Shown here: in pieces, positions 17,628 to 27,298 of the stretch
Numbering within the stretch: position 1 is the stretch's first letter
Layout of the letters: every line of letters begins with the position of its first letter
Assembly (NCBI GenBank): GCA_020446425.1
Contig: JAGRES010000003.1
Span: 62,001 to 126,000, forward strand
Direction of reading: 5' to 3'
DNA from: Sphingobium sp.
GTDB taxonomy: Bacteria > Pseudomonadota > Alphaproteobacteria > Sphingomonadales > Sphingomonadaceae
Length of the DNA: 64,000 bases
The notes under the pieces: generated by a model
Databases searched by the model: none
What the model saw: the letters and a program-made list of their open reading frames with translations, nothing else
What the model was told of the DNA's origin: nothing
Position numbers and translations under genes: made by a program

Positions 17628-18650
17628 TCAGGCGCTTGGACGAAGATCGCTCGGATTGCTGCCCGTCCAGCGTTTGAACGCGCGATTGAAAGTGCTCAAC
17701 TCTGCGAAGCCCAGCTTCCACGCGATCTCGGTCAAAGTCAGCGAGCGATTATGTATGAGTTCGACCGCGACACGATGGCGAACGCGATCCTTCAATCGTT
17801 GAAAGCTGACGTTGCTCTCTTCCTGCAACCGCCGCCGCAATGTGGCGCTCGACGAGTTCAGTATCCTGGCGGCATCTTCGAGCGACAGCGAAGTCTCGAT
17901 ATGCTGCAGCAAAACGGCCTGCACGCGTTCGGTGAAACTGAGTTCATCACGAAAGCCGAAGGCGAGATTGCCTGGCATCGCATTGAGAAAGCGGGTCAGG
18001 CGGCGCTCGTCGGGAACCGGCGGCAAGCTTAACCAACTCGCATCGAACGTTAGTGCTGTTCGCGGTGCGTCAAATTTCAGCGCGCAGCCATAAATCTTGA
18101 CCGGATCCAACACGCGCCGCTGGTCGGAAAAGTTGAAGCGCACGTCCAGAAGCGGGATCCGGCGGCCGACCAGCCAGCAGAGAAACCCGTACAGCATGAA
18201 GATAATGGCGCGGTTCACCGTGCTGCGCTGCAGAGAGTCCTCAAACCGCTCTGTAATCCATATATGCGCGACCCTGTCGTCCCGCCGAAATCGCAACACG
18301 AAATCGCGGGTAGCGATATGATATAGGCGGCAGCCCGTGCGGATCGCCGCTTCGAGTGTAGTCTCCTGCATCACCAGCCGGCACATCGTCTTGAAGGTAC
18401 CAAGCGGTACGGGATGGTCACCGAGCAGCCATAATTCGTCCCCGCTCACGCGGGTCAGCGCCCGCAGGAATTTGGTGAACTGCTTCTGGGTGAGCCGATA
18501 GTTGGGGTCGCTCGCCTCGTCAGGGTCAATTCCGGCTGCTGAGAACAGTCGTCGGGTTGGCACACCACGCCGTTCGAACCCGCTCGTCAGAAGCAAAGCG
18601 AACCTGCCATGGATCCCGCCGCGATCCGCAGCGGATGGACTATTGGTCAT
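17628..18650 (-). CDS. AraC-family regulator (arabinose-binding-domain-like, OruR type)
   Basis: About 340 residues. The N-terminal two-thirds match the effector domain found in OruR/ArgR-type AraC proteins (RGVPTRRLFSAAGIDPDEASDPNYRLTQKQF in pieces, LYGFLCWLVGRRIPL). The C terminus is the double helix-turn-helix: SLEDAARILNSSSATLRRRL and LTLTEIAWKLGFAELSTFNR, ending FKRWTGSNPSDLR. I chose the ATG at 18650; another in-frame ATG at 18689 is possible and neither has a strong ribosome site. It lies 108 bp upstream of the CoA ligase gene on the same strand and probably controls the ligase/dehydrogenase pair. Confidence 0.88.
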   Translation of the reverse strand: MTNSPSAADRGGIHGRFALLLTSGFERRGVPTRRLFSAAGIDPDEASDPNYRLTQKQFTKFLRALTRVSGDELWLLGDHPVPLGTFKTMCRLVMQETTLEAAIRTGCRLYHIATRDFVLRFRRDDRVAHIWITERFEDSLQRSTVNRAIIFMLYGFLCWLVGRRIPLLDVRFNFSDQRRVLDPVKIYGCALKFDAPRTALTFDASWLSLPPVPDERRLTRFLNAMPGNLAFGFRDELSFTERVQAVLLQHIETSLSLEDAARILNSSSATLRRRLQEESNVSFQRLKDRVRHRVAVELIHNRSLTLTEIAWKLGFAELSTFNRAFKRWTGSNPSDLRPSA

Positions 18651-18865
18651 TGTTGTGCGGGGTTTGGTCACGCTCTTGATATGTCCCATTGTCCCACACT
18701 TACCCGAATAGCTCCCCCCATCATTGCCTATATTACTTACGTATGTGCCGATGTCGACCACGACCGGCATACCTCCCCCCGCTGAAGGCAGGATGCGCCT
18801 GATGGATAGAACCCGGAACAAGACCGGCGTGGAAAAGCGCAGATGACAGACAGGACCTGCTGGAT

Positions 18866-19861
18866 CTAGCGAAGCATGACAACGACCTTACCGTTCGCTT
18901 TCCGCTCCTCAATCATCGCGATGGCGTCACGCGCCTGCTCAAGTGGAAACATATGAGAGACGGCCGGCTTGAGCTTACCCTGATTATAGAGGTCGAGTAA
19001 TGTAGCGACAATCTGCTGATTATGTTCGGGCTCTGCCATGGCGAGGGAACGCAGATTGACGCCAACGATGCTGCACGATTTTAGCAGTGCCAGGTTAAGC
19101 GCAATCTTTGGAATGCCAGCGGTAAAGCCCACCACGAGATGGCGACCACCCGGATTGAGGCTTCTGAGCGCGGCTTCGGCATAGTTGCCACCGACGGCAT
19201 CACATACGATATCTATGCCATTGGCCCCGGCGGCGGCGCGAAACGCCTTAGAAAGGTCACGTTGCCCGTCAGGTTGCAGTTCCGGTGAATATATGACGCC
19301 GTCATGCGCGCCGTGCTGCGTAGCAAAAGCCAATTTTTCCTGGCTCGAAACACCAGCAATCACCCGAAGCCCCAGCGCATTACCAATCGCACAGGCTGCA
19401 GATCCAATGCCACCCGCTGCGCCCAGCACAAGCATGGTCTCTCCCGAGTGCGCCTGCCCCCGGTTGGCGATGGCGTAATAGGCCGTCGCAAAGGTGAACA
19501 GGAACGACGCCCCGACCTCCATCGGCATTGCATCGGGCATGGATATCAGCCTGTCCGGCGTGAGAACGACGGCTTCAGCAAGCCCACCCCAATTAGCACG
19601 GCCAATTACGCGATCGCCTATCGCAAAGCCATGTACATGGTCGCCGACCTGATCGACCACGCCGGCAATCTCTGTGCCCGGCGCGAACGGCCGCTCGGGC
19701 TTGACCTGATAGAGATCGCGAATGACCAGCGCATCGGGATAGTTGATGCCGCAAGCATGGACGCAGACGCGAACCTCATCTGGCCCGCAATCAGGGTCAT
19801 CAATCTCTTCCAGCGATAATGTCTCAGAGCCGCCTGCTCTACGACTGAGAATTGCTCTCAT
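18866..19861 (-). CDS. Zinc-independent medium-chain reductase, NADPH:quinone oxidoreductase-like
   Basis: A 331-residue MDR-superfamily enzyme without the structural zinc cysteines. The GroES-like domain starts MRAILSRRAGG and contains CGINYPDALVIRDLYQ and FAPGTEIAGVVDQVGDHV. The nucleotide-binding domain carries LVLGAAGGIGSAACAIGNALG around residues 143-163. Relatives reduce quinones or enoyl-CoA/enone double bonds with NADPH. It is divergent from an NmrA-like gene across a 375-bp spacer. Its link to the neighbouring acyl-CoA genes is not shown, though an enoyl-CoA reductase role would suit them. Confidence 0.88.
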   Translation of the reverse strand: MRAILSRRAGGSETLSLEEIDDPDCGPDEVRVCVHACGINYPDALVIRDLYQVKPERPFAPGTEIAGVVDQVGDHVHGFAIGDRVIGRANWGGLAEAVVLTPDRLISMPDAMPMEVGASFLFTFATAYYAIANRGQAHSGETMLVLGAAGGIGSAACAIGNALGLRVIAGVSSQEKLAFATQHGAHDGVIYSPELQPDGQRDLSKAFRAAAGANGIDIVCDAVGGNYAEAALRSLNPGGRHLVVGFTAGIPKIALNLALLKSCSIVGVNLRSLAMAEPEHNQQIVATLLDLYNQGKLKPAVSHMFPLEQARDAIAMIEERKANGKVVVMLR

Positions 19862-20236
19862 CTTGGCAACCTATCCATTTTAATTCGGTTCTATTCCAGT
19901 GTCACTAGCATCTATATGATTCTAGTGTGGTGGATAAAAACTGGCCGCTCATCCATGGCAAGGCCGCTCAACCGGCATGGCCAATGTGCACCATCAACCA
20001 ATTATTTCCAGCCCCCTCAGCACTTTTGAGGATGCCTGTTGTAATTGCCGAGCCGCAGCAGAATCTTGGTTGAGTGCCTGCATATTGCCGCTCAAGCCCT
20101 GTAAGATGCGATGATCCCGCCGCTATCGGAACAACGGAAAAGCCATCGCGACGCAGCCGACCTTTCCGACTAACGGGAAATGAAAGCAGGCCGACAGCAT
20201 TACGGCCTCATTGAAACATGGGAGAGCGGCGCCGGA
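19862..20236. promoter_or_regulatory. Divergent intergenic region (reductase / NmrA-like gene)
   Basis: A 375-bp spacer without a convincing gene. It must hold both divergent promoters. The only structure I see is CACTAG (19903-19908) and CTAGTG (19922-19927), 6-bp inverted half-sites separated by 13 bp of AT-rich sequence, about 40 bp upstream of the reductase start; this could be an operator. No -35/-10 pair was clear enough to call. Confidence 0.3.
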
Positions 20237-21136
20237 ATGATTCTCGTTACCTCAGCCAATGGCAATCAAGGCAAACAGCTGCTTCCCCGGTTGACAGCCG
20301 CCGGGCTTGCAGTGCGTGCGCTGGTCCGAACCGAGGCATCCGCCGAAGCACTCGCTGCAACCGGAATTAACGACATCATCGTCGGCGACATGGGCAATCC
20401 CGCCGTGCTGGCACAGGCGATGCAGGGCATCGAGAAGGTATATCATATTGGCCCGTCCGTTCATCCGCAGGAACGGGCAATGGGGTTTGCAGCAATAGAT
20501 GCCGCACGAGCGGCTGGTGTGCAGCATTTCGTTTTCAGCTCGGTACTCCACGCAATCACCACCGACTTCGTTCAGCACGAAATCAAGCGCGACATCGAGG
20601 AGCACCTGATATCTTCTGGGCTGGAGTTTACCATCCTCCAGCCGACCAATTACATGTCGCCCATCAAACTCAGACCCGTATTCGAAAAAGGCGTGTTCCG
20701 CCTGTCCTGGTCACTCGAACGCCGCCAATCACTGGTCGATTTGGCCGATGTAGCCGAGGTGGCGACCATGGTGCTCACGGACAGCGAACGCCATGCGGGC
20801 GCAACCTATGAGTTGGTTGCGCCCGGACGGTATAATGCGCATGATCTGGGAGCGATCATCAGCAAGGCGGTCGGCCGCCCGGTCCCGGTCGAGCAAGTCC
20901 ATGCCGATACCTTTCTGAGAGAGATGTTCGGCGACGTCACACCGGAACAGCTCCCCCATGAGACTCGGGTTCTGCGATCTATTTCGGCGCGCAACAGCTC
21001 GCATGACTTCATCGGCAATCCCAATGTACTGACCTGGCTCCTCGGCCGTGAGCCGACCAGCTATGAGCAATTTGTCCGGCGGACTTATGAGGCCTATCTG
21101 GCTTCTGGCAAGATGCTCTTCTCGACGGCGCGTTAG
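20237..21136 (+). CDS. NmrA-like / atypical SDR NAD(P)-binding protein
   Basis: A 299-residue NAD(P)-binding Rossmann protein. The N terminus MILVTSANGNQGKQLLPRL has the altered glycine motif of atypical short-chain dehydrogenases of the NmrA/QOR2 type. A NADP-selecting ALVRTEASAEAL follows strand 2, and HFVFSSVLHAI sits at the usual active-site strand, but there is no YxxxK catalytic pair, so it may be a redox sensor or an unusual reductase. The start at 20237 is where family similarity begins; the reading frame is open 57 bp further upstream. It is divergent from the quinone-reductase-like gene and stands alone before the TonB receptor. Confidence 0.8.
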   Translation: MILVTSANGNQGKQLLPRLTAAGLAVRALVRTEASAEALAATGINDIIVGDMGNPAVLAQAMQGIEKVYHIGPSVHPQERAMGFAAIDAARAAGVQHFVFSSVLHAITTDFVQHEIKRDIEEHLISSGLEFTILQPTNYMSPIKLRPVFEKGVFRLSWSLERRQSLVDLADVAEVATMVLTDSERHAGATYELVAPGRYNAHDLGAIISKAVGRPVPVEQVHADTFLREMFGDVTPEQLPHETRVLRSISARNSSHDFIGNPNVLTWLLGREPTSYEQFVRRTYEAYLASGKMLFSTAR

Positions 21137-21382
21137 GCTGCAGTCATTCGGCCCAGCGCCCCGCACCATACTTCCAATATCATAATATATTTCTGTCGCA
21201 GACGTGCACGCGGATCGGTTGCCTCTAGCGATACCATGGAGATCATCGCTGCGGATACTTCGCCATCTCTTATTCCCGATAATCGCCGTTAAGCATTGAG
21301 AAAACATGGCGCGATGCATGCGTGCAGGCTGATTGTGACCACAGAACGCCGATCCACGGCGGTAACATAGGGAGAGAATGCT

Positions 21383-23668
21383 ATGACGGAATCAAGACAT
21401 TGGCTTCATTCGGTATCGGCTGGTGCAATATTAGTTGCATCAGCGGTGATGATACCGTCCGCCGCATACGCGCAGGCGACCTCAGCGCAAAATGAAGCGT
21501 CAGACACATCCAGCGACGGGCTGGGTGAAATCATTGTGACGGCAAACCGGCGCGCTGAAAACCAGCAGCGTGTGCCGATCGTCGTATCCACCTTTCAGGC
21601 GGAAACGCTGACCAAGCTCAGCATCGCATCGACTTCGGATCTACCGCAGCTGACCCCGGGCTTGAGCTTCACCCGCACTTTGGTCGCCGCTAATCCGACC
21701 CTGCGCGGTGTTGGCACGCTGACCTCCGGTTATACTGCGGAAGTCCCGGTAGCGACCTATATTGATGGCCTATACTTGCCTAACCCAGCCGCCGCAGCCT
21801 TCGCGTTCAACAATATCGAGCGGATCGAAGTTCTGAAAGGTCCTCAGGGCACGCTATACGGCCGCAATACCACGGGTGGCTTGATCCATGTGATCACCAA
21901 GGAACCCGATCTCCTCACGACAAGCATTGATGCATCGGCCACCTATGAACGGTTCGATACAGTGCGTCTGAACTTTTACGGCTCGACTCCGCTCGGCGAT
22001 ACGCTGGCAGCCAATGTCGCTGTATCATACACCAAGCAGAGCGATGGCTGGGGATACAACCAGTTCTTGGGCGAAGACGTCATGAAGTACAAAGACTTCG
22101 GCGTTCAGGGCAAGCTCCTGTGGGAGCCCACCAGCGACACGCGTATCTCGCTGCGCGGGTTTTATGACCGCGTCGTCTCCGATCAGGGCAACTTCGCATC
22201 TATTCTGCCCGGCTCAATCGGCAACGATGGCACACCCTATCTTGGCGAATATCAGGTCAGCAGCCGGCGGCAGCTCTATGTCAAGCAGCGCATGTATACC
22301 ATCTCTCTGAAAGCTGAACATGATTTCGGCGGCGCTACATTTACAAGCATCACCGGCTATATCGACAGCAAGTCGCCCAGTTATAACACGCAGGGCGGCG
22401 TCGCAGGTAATCCGGTGGGCGGCCAGTCGGCAATCAACGTCGATCTGTTCGGTCGTGCCAAGACATTCAGCCAGGAAATTCAGCTGGCCTCGAATGCAAC
22501 GGATTCGAAGCTACAGTGGATCACGGGCCTCTTTTTCTATGACGACGATACGACGATCCAGGCGAACATCTATGGTACCTGCGTCGGAACAGTCTGTGCC
22601 GGAGCGACGCCGGTACAAATCATCGGCAATCCGAAGACCCAATCCACTGCGGCCTTTGGCGAGGGCACATACAGCTTCACGCCCAGCACGCGGCTGACGC
22701 TTGGCCTTCGGTATACCCGGGACAAGAAGACGCTGCTGGATGGTTCACTTGGACCTTTGGCAGGCCGTCCCAATTCGATCCCGGCCTTTCCGCCCTCAGT
22801 GCCATCCCACCCAAGCCTGGGCGACATCGACACCAGTGTCATAGCCAACAAGCTGACCTGGAAGATCGTACTGGCTCAGGATTTTGGCCCCAACATCCAC
22901 AGCTATGCCTCGTTCAACCGCGGCTTCAAGTCGGGCGGCTATAATCCGATCAGCTTCAGCAATCCACCGTCGAGACCCGAGGAACTCGATGCCTATGAGA
23001 TCGGCATAAAGTCCGAGCTGTTTGATCGCAAACTGCGGCTCAACATTGCCGGTTTCTATTATGACTATAAGGACATCCAGCTGCGCACGACGGCCCCGCC
23101 GGCTCCTGCTGGAGGCTCGATCCTGTACAATGCGGCCAAGGCTCGGGTGAAGGGTGTCGACGTTGACTTCGTATTCTCGCCTGTCCGCAATCTGACTATC
23201 AACGGCGGTGCAGAATATCTTGATGCGAAGTACAAGAGTTTCCCGGGTGGTACCTGCACCACACCGCGGGTTCCCGATGCTACCATGGGCATATTGGGCG
23301 GTGTATCGTCAACGCCCTGCGACTTGGCCGGAGCCCGGCTGCCATCGGCACCTAAATTCTCGTACACGCTGGGCGTAACATATGCGGTGCCAACCGACAT
23401 CGGTGAGTTCGAGTTTAACGCCAATGACGGTTATAAATCGAAATATTACTGGGATCCGGACAACCGGATCAGCCAGAAGTCCTATCACCTGGTCAACGCA
23501 TCGCTGACCTGGACCCACCCCAATGAACGCTACAGCCTGCAAGGCTTTGTCAAGAATCTGACAGGCACCTATTATTACGCGGTGGCCGTCGGAGGCTCGG
23601 GTGGCAATGACGTTCATGTTCCGGGTGCACCGCGCACCTATGGCGTAACGGCAAGGTACCGCTTCTGA
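21383..23668 (+). CDS. TonB-dependent outer-membrane receptor
   Basis: A 761-residue outer-membrane receptor. The signal peptide spans residues 1 to about 31 (ASAVMIPSAAYAQ). A TonB-box-like GEIIVTANRR follows at about 48, the plug domain at about 60-170 (FNNIERIEVLKGPQGTLYGRNTTGG) and the beta-barrel to the C terminus, ending in an aromatic residue (TARYRF) as outer-membrane proteins do. The HVITKEP segment after the plug is typical of the sphingomonad substrate-uptake type rather than siderophore receptors. A ribosome site AGGGAGAG precedes the start. It shares a convergent terminator with the LDI-type operon, so it may import the substrate for that pathway, but it may equally belong to the upstream acyl-CoA cluster. 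Confidence 0.93.
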   Translation: MTESRHWLHSVSAGAILVASAVMIPSAAYAQATSAQNEASDTSSDGLGEIIVTANRRAENQQRVPIVVSTFQAETLTKLSIASTSDLPQLTPGLSFTRTLVAANPTLRGVGTLTSGYTAEVPVATYIDGLYLPNPAAAAFAFNNIERIEVLKGPQGTLYGRNTTGGLIHVITKEPDLLTTSIDASATYERFDTVRLNFYGSTPLGDTLAANVAVSYTKQSDGWGYNQFLGEDVMKYKDFGVQGKLLWEPTSDTRISLRGFYDRVVSDQGNFASILPGSIGNDGTPYLGEYQVSSRRQLYVKQRMYTISLKAEHDFGGATFTSITGYIDSKSPSYNTQGGVAGNPVGGQSAINVDLFGRAKTFSQEIQLASNATDSKLQWITGLFFYDDDTTIQANIYGTCVGTVCAGATPVQIIGNPKTQSTAAFGEGTYSFTPSTRLTLGLRYTRDKKTLLDGSLGPLAGRPNSIPAFPPSVPSHPSLGDIDTSVIANKLTWKIVLAQDFGPNIHSYASFNRGFKSGGYNPISFSNPPSRPEELDAYEIGIKSELFDRKLRLNIAGFYYDYKDIQLRTTAPPAPAGGSILYNAAKARVKGVDVDFVFSPVRNLTINGGAEYLDAKYKSFPGGTCTTPRVPDATMGILGGVSSTPCDLAGARLPSAPKFSYTLGVTYAVPTDIGEFEFNANDGYKSKYYWDPDNRISQKSYHLVNASLTWTHPNERYSLQGFVKNLTGTYYYAVAVGGSGGNDVHVPGAPRTYGVTARYRF

Positions 23669-23768
23669 GGAACGCTGTTTGAGGCATCCCGGCCTCCGAT
23701 GCCGACATATTCGGCGGGAATAGGTTCGGGATGCCGGAACGGTCAGTTCAACCGGTTACATAAAATAA

Positions 23769-23811
23769 GGGAGCGCCGGGTCATATGCCTCGGCGCTCCC
23801 TATATTTTTAG
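23769..23811. terminator. Strong, probably bidirectional intrinsic terminator
   Basis: GGGAGCGCCG (23769-23778) and CGGCGCTCCC (23791-23800) form a perfect 10-bp GC-rich stem with a 12-nt loop, followed on plus by TATATTTTTA and on minus by a T-rich TTATTTTA. It separates the convergent TonB receptor gene and the end of the LDI-type operon, and probably ends both transcripts. Confidence 0.85.
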
Positions 23812-23834
23812 GCCGCACCGCTTTTGCTTCGGGT

Positions 23835-24302
23835 CTATGAACCTAAATGCCTGGCGCTAATGACGCGTGATAGCGCAGCAATTGCATCCATGAAGATCAT
23901 TATCCCGGCCATCAGCAGCATCATATCAAACAGGCTGGCATTGCTGAACAATAGAAGAGTAACGCATTCCGCGAACGCCATCAGCCCTGCCTGCGCAGCA
24001 AACCACATCAACATTATTGCGGGCCTACAGCCGCCCGAAAGAGTGCGGCATGCACCGCACAGCATGATCCCAAAAACCATACCAATGTGGGCGAAGGGCA
24101 TGAGCATGGTATGGAATGCGAGCCGTTGGTACAGCCCGCCATCACCGCAATAAGCGGTAATCAAGCTAACCGGGCTTAGCCCAGTATCGACCATCAGCCC
24201 GAACAGCATTCCACTGGCGCAGATCACCCCGCCCGCGCCGGGCAGAGCAGCGAGAGGAAAGGTAGAGGAAGTGCAGCCGGTTTGGCAGCGTTCAGGCCTC
24301 AT
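23835..24302 (-). CDS. Small polytopic membrane protein, unknown function
   Basis: A 155-residue very hydrophobic protein with about four membrane segments, for example GVICASGMLFGLMV, LAFHTMLMPFAHIGMVFGIML, AIMLMWFAAQAGLMAFAECV and MMLLMAGIMIFMDAIAAL. It is rich in methionine and contains several cysteines. I do not recognise the family. It starts 42 bp after the aldehyde dehydrogenase stop on the same strand and is followed 24 bp later by a strong terminator, so it is likely the last gene of the LDI-type operon. Methionine, histidine and cysteine in the membrane helices would fit metal handling next to a SCO protein, but that is a guess. Confidence 0.55.
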   Translation of the reverse strand: MRPERCQTGCTSSTFPLAALPGAGGVICASGMLFGLMVDTGLSPVSLITAYCGDGGLYQRLAFHTMLMPFAHIGMVFGIMLCGACRTLSGGCRPAIMLMWFAAQAGLMAFAECVTLLLFSNASLFDMMLLMAGIMIFMDAIAALSRVISARHLGS

Positions 24303-24344
24303 CGCCCAACGCCTCCATCCGGCCGCAGATATGTCTCACAAAAT

Positions 24345-25781
24345 CTATTCGGCGGGTTGAAGCTGCCGCGTCACAATTGTCTGGGCATTGGTATATTCCG
24401 AAAGCCCATCGAGCGCATTCTCGATACCAATGCCGGATTGCTTGTGACCGCCGAAAGCGACGTGCGGAGAGAAGCTGTGGATCTCGTTGATCCAGACCGT
24501 CCCTGCCTCGATCCGATCGGCAATGGCGCGCGCCTTGGCCGTGTCGCGGCCCCAAACCGATGCAGCCAAGCCATAATCGGTGTTGTTGGCACGCGCGATC
24601 ACATCCTCGACGTCATTGAACTTGAGCAATGGCAGAACCGGCCCAAATGCTTCCTCGACCACTACGCGGCTGTCTTCAGGCGGATTGTCGATGATTGTGA
24701 CGGGTACAAAGAAGCCCTTCCCTTCCGCGATTTCGCCACCCAGCAGGAAACGCTGCCCGTCTGCCTTCGCGTCGGCGAGAAGATTTTTCAGCTTTTCGAA
24801 CTGCATGCGGTTCTGGATCGGGCCAAGGTCGGTTCCCTGTTGCGATCCGTCGCCAACCTTGACGGTCTTGGCATATTCGACCAGAGCTGCCGCCAGTTCG
24901 TCATAGATGTCTTCGTGAATATAGAGCCGCTTTGCCGCAACGCAGAACTGGGCGCTGTTCTGGAAGGCCGCCCAGAACAGTTCTTTCGCTGTCTCCTCGA
25001 CATTCACATCAGGCAGGACAATGGCCGGATCGTTGCCACCGAGCTCCAGCGTAATGCGCTTCAGGTTGCCGGAGCAGCTTTCCATGATCTTGCGACCCGT
25101 AGCGGTCGAGCCGGTAAAGCTGATCTTGTTGATGCCCGGGTGCGCGGTCATCCACGCGCCGAGATCATTGCCACCCGAAACGATGTTGAGCACACCTGCG
25201 GGCAGCACGTCGCGCAACAGTTCGCCCAGCTTCAAGGTGCAGAGCGGAGTATAAGGCGAAGGCTTGAGTACCATGGTGTTGCCAGCCACCAGCGCAGGCG
25301 CGATCTTCCAGATCGCCAGCAAAACCGGAAAGTTCCAGGGCGTAATGCCGCCGACCACGCCCAGCGGAACCCGGCGCGTTTCGACCGTGCGATCGTCCGT
25401 CTTCTCCGCCACATGGACAGGGAGCGACTGCTTGGCAATTTCCTGGCACCAGATCACCGAGCCGCCGATTTCCCATTCCGCCCCGGCGCGGCCCTTGCCC
25501 TGTTCGAGCGTCAGCAGACGCATGAAGTCCTCGGCATGCTCCTGAATGACATCGCCAATCTTCGCAACCATCGCCTGGCGCTCCTCGACCGGGCGGGCGG
25601 ACCATTCGGGAAAGGCGCGCCGCGCCGCTGAGATGGCTTCTTCCAGCTGGTCGCGGCTGGCGTCGGGAACGGTCGCAATGACTTCCTCGGTCGCCGGGTT
25701 GAACGCTTCAATGCTATCGGGCGAGGTCGCCGATTTACCGTCGATGGTCATGGTGTAATCTGAGAAGAAATCGGTGCTCAT
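24345..25781 (-). CDS. NAD(P)-dependent aldehyde dehydrogenase
   Basis: A 478-residue aldehyde dehydrogenase of normal length. Hallmarks are TPWNFPVLLAIWKIAPALVAGN, LKPSPYTPL, ISFTGSTATGRKI, the catalytic glutamate in TLELGGNDPAIV and the catalytic cysteine in NSAQFCVAAKRLYIHE (about residue 288). EEAFGPVLPLLKF and the late FGGHKQSGIG are also present. It oxidises an aldehyde to the acid in the cytoplasm. ATG at 25781 has the ribosome site GAAGGAG. It is fifth in the operon after the LDI-like, SCO, alcohol dehydrogenase and CoA ligase genes, so its likely substrate is the aldehyde made by that alcohol dehydrogenase, as GeoB does for geranial in Castellaniella. Confidence 0.93.
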   Translation of the reverse strand: MSTDFFSDYTMTIDGKSATSPDSIEAFNPATEEVIATVPDASRDQLEEAISAARRAFPEWSARPVEERQAMVAKIGDVIQEHAEDFMRLLTLEQGKGRAGAEWEIGGSVIWCQEIAKQSLPVHVAEKTDDRTVETRRVPLGVVGGITPWNFPVLLAIWKIAPALVAGNTMVLKPSPYTPLCTLKLGELLRDVLPAGVLNIVSGGNDLGAWMTAHPGINKISFTGSTATGRKIMESCSGNLKRITLELGGNDPAIVLPDVNVEETAKELFWAAFQNSAQFCVAAKRLYIHEDIYDELAAALVEYAKTVKVGDGSQQGTDLGPIQNRMQFEKLKNLLADAKADGQRFLLGGEIAEGKGFFVPVTIIDNPPEDSRVVVEEAFGPVLPLLKFNDVEDVIARANNTDYGLAASVWGRDTAKARAIADRIEAGTVWINEIHSFSPHVAFGGHKQSGIGIENALDGLSEYTNAQTIVTRQLQPAE

Positions 25782-25801
25782 AACTGGCTCCTTCAGGCCT
25801 T

Positions 25802-27295
25802 TCATTCGGCCGAAACTAGGTTTTGGAAAAGCGCGCGGCGCATGATCTTGCCTGTGCTGGTTTTGGGCAGATCATCGACGAAATGGATGCCGCGCGGTAC
25901 CTTGTACGCGGCAAGATGCCCTCGGCAGTGGCTCACCACTTCCTCCGCATCAATATTTGCATCGCGATGGAGGACGATGAAGGCCTCGGCCACCTCGCCC
26001 TTCTCGTCATCGGGGCGGCCAGCAACAGCGACCATAGACACCGCCGGATGCATTGCGATCACCTGCTCGAGCTCCGCCGGATAAACATTATAGCCTGCGG
26101 TCAGGATCATGTCCTTCTTGCGGTCGAGGATGTAGAGATACCCCTCTTCGTCAATTCGCGCGATGTCGCCCGTTGCGAACCAGCCTTCGGCATCGAGCAC
26201 TTCCGCGGTTGCCTCAGGATTGTTCCAGTACCCCTGTGTGACAAGAGGTCCGCGAACCATAAGCTCTCCGGAAGAGCCGGCGGTATCATCGGCGTCAGTG
26301 CCAGCAATGCGCACTTCGGTTTGCGGGAAGGGTAGACCGATCGACCCATAACGAGCGGGCCACCAGGGCGAATGCGATGTCGCCGGGCCGCCCAGTTCGG
26401 TCATACCCCACAGTTCCAGCATGGGGCAGCCAAAGCGCTCAGACGCCGCCTCCAGCTTGGCGACCGGCATGGTCTGCCCGCCGACCGTACAGCGCGTCAG
26501 GCTAGTCAGATCGGCTGTCGCAATGTCGGGATGCGCGAGCATCTGATAATACATGGTCGGCACACCTTCAAACAGTGTGACCTTTTCCTGGGCTATACCT
26601 TCCAGCGCAGCCGCCGGATCGAACCTGGCGGGTGCTATCAATCGCGATCCGGTCAGGAAAATCGCGTTCATCACCACATTGCCGTATACATGCGGGAATG
26701 GCAGTGCCGAATAGACGCAATCATGCATGGTGCGCACATGGATGGTGGCGGTCATCGCCACGCTGGCGAAGATGTTGCCATGCGTCAGCATCGCGCCCTT
26801 GGGCTTGCCCGTCGTGCCCGAAGTATAGGCGATCGTGAACAGGTCATCGCCGTTCATGTCGGCGGGCTCCAGCCAATCTTCTTCGAGCAGGTCTTCGAGC
26901 CGCAGTGCGCCTTCGGAACCGCCCGGAACGATCTTGCGCGCGGACCCGACATCTGTCGCGGCCTTTTCCGGAGACAGGATCGCGGCGACGGCATCGGTGT
27001 CCTGCGCCATATAGGTGATCTCGGCGCTACTCAGCAGGATGTTGGCCGGAATGACGACCGCACCCAGCCTGGCTATGCCATGATATGCAACCACCCAGTC
27101 GAGACTGTTGGGAAGGTGCAGGATCACGCGGTCGCCCCGGTTCACGCCCAGCCGCAGCAATCCACCGGCGAAGCGGCCAGCCAGATCATCTATCTCCCGA
27201 AAGGTGAGAGACCGGCCACCGGGAACCGATATGGCGATAGCATCGCCGAAACGCTGCGACGCATTATATACTAGGTCTGTGATCACTCCACGCAT
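25802..27295 (-). CDS. AMP-forming acyl-CoA ligase
   Basis: A 497-residue adenylate-forming ligase. Motifs are IAYTSGTTGKPKGAMLTHGN (phosphate loop, about residues 158-177), ELWGMTELGGP, FATGDIARIDEEGYLYILDR, AGYNVYPAELEQVI and the C-terminal lysine in LPKTSTGKIMRRALF. It lies between the zinc alcohol dehydrogenase (3-bp gap) and the aldehyde dehydrogenase. The set alcohol dehydrogenase, aldehyde dehydrogenase and ligase carries a primary alcohol to its acyl-CoA. If the LDI-like protein makes an allylic terpene alcohol, the product would be a terpenoyl-CoA such as geranyl-CoA. That substrate is inference. Confidence 0.92.
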   Translation of the reverse strand: MRGVITDLVYNASQRFGDAIAISVPGGRSLTFREIDDLAGRFAGGLLRLGVNRGDRVILHLPNSLDWVVAYHGIARLGAVVIPANILLSSAEITYMAQDTDAVAAILSPEKAATDVGSARKIVPGGSEGALRLEDLLEEDWLEPADMNGDDLFTIAYTSGTTGKPKGAMLTHGNIFASVAMTATIHVRTMHDCVYSALPFPHVYGNVVMNAIFLTGSRLIAPARFDPAAALEGIAQEKVTLFEGVPTMYYQMLAHPDIATADLTSLTRCTVGGQTMPVAKLEAASERFGCPMLELWGMTELGGPATSHSPWWPARYGSIGLPFPQTEVRIAGTDADDTAGSSGELMVRGPLVTQGYWNNPEATAEVLDAEGWFATGDIARIDEEGYLYILDRKKDMILTAGYNVYPAELEQVIAMHPAVSMVAVAGRPDDEKGEVAEAFIVLHRDANIDAEEVVSHCRGHLAAYKVPRGIHFVDDLPKTSTGKIMRRALFQNLVSAE

Positions 27296-27298
27296 AGT

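Noticed and set aside
18682-18696. Direct repeat TGTCCCAT-TGTCCCA near the AraC start
   Set aside because: Short, overlaps one of the two possible start codons, and has no partner elsewhere; too weak to call an operator.
24282-25631. 449-codon plus-strand frame
   Set aside because: Antisense to the aldehyde dehydrogenase gene; composition is arginine- and aspartate-rich shadow sequence without motifs.
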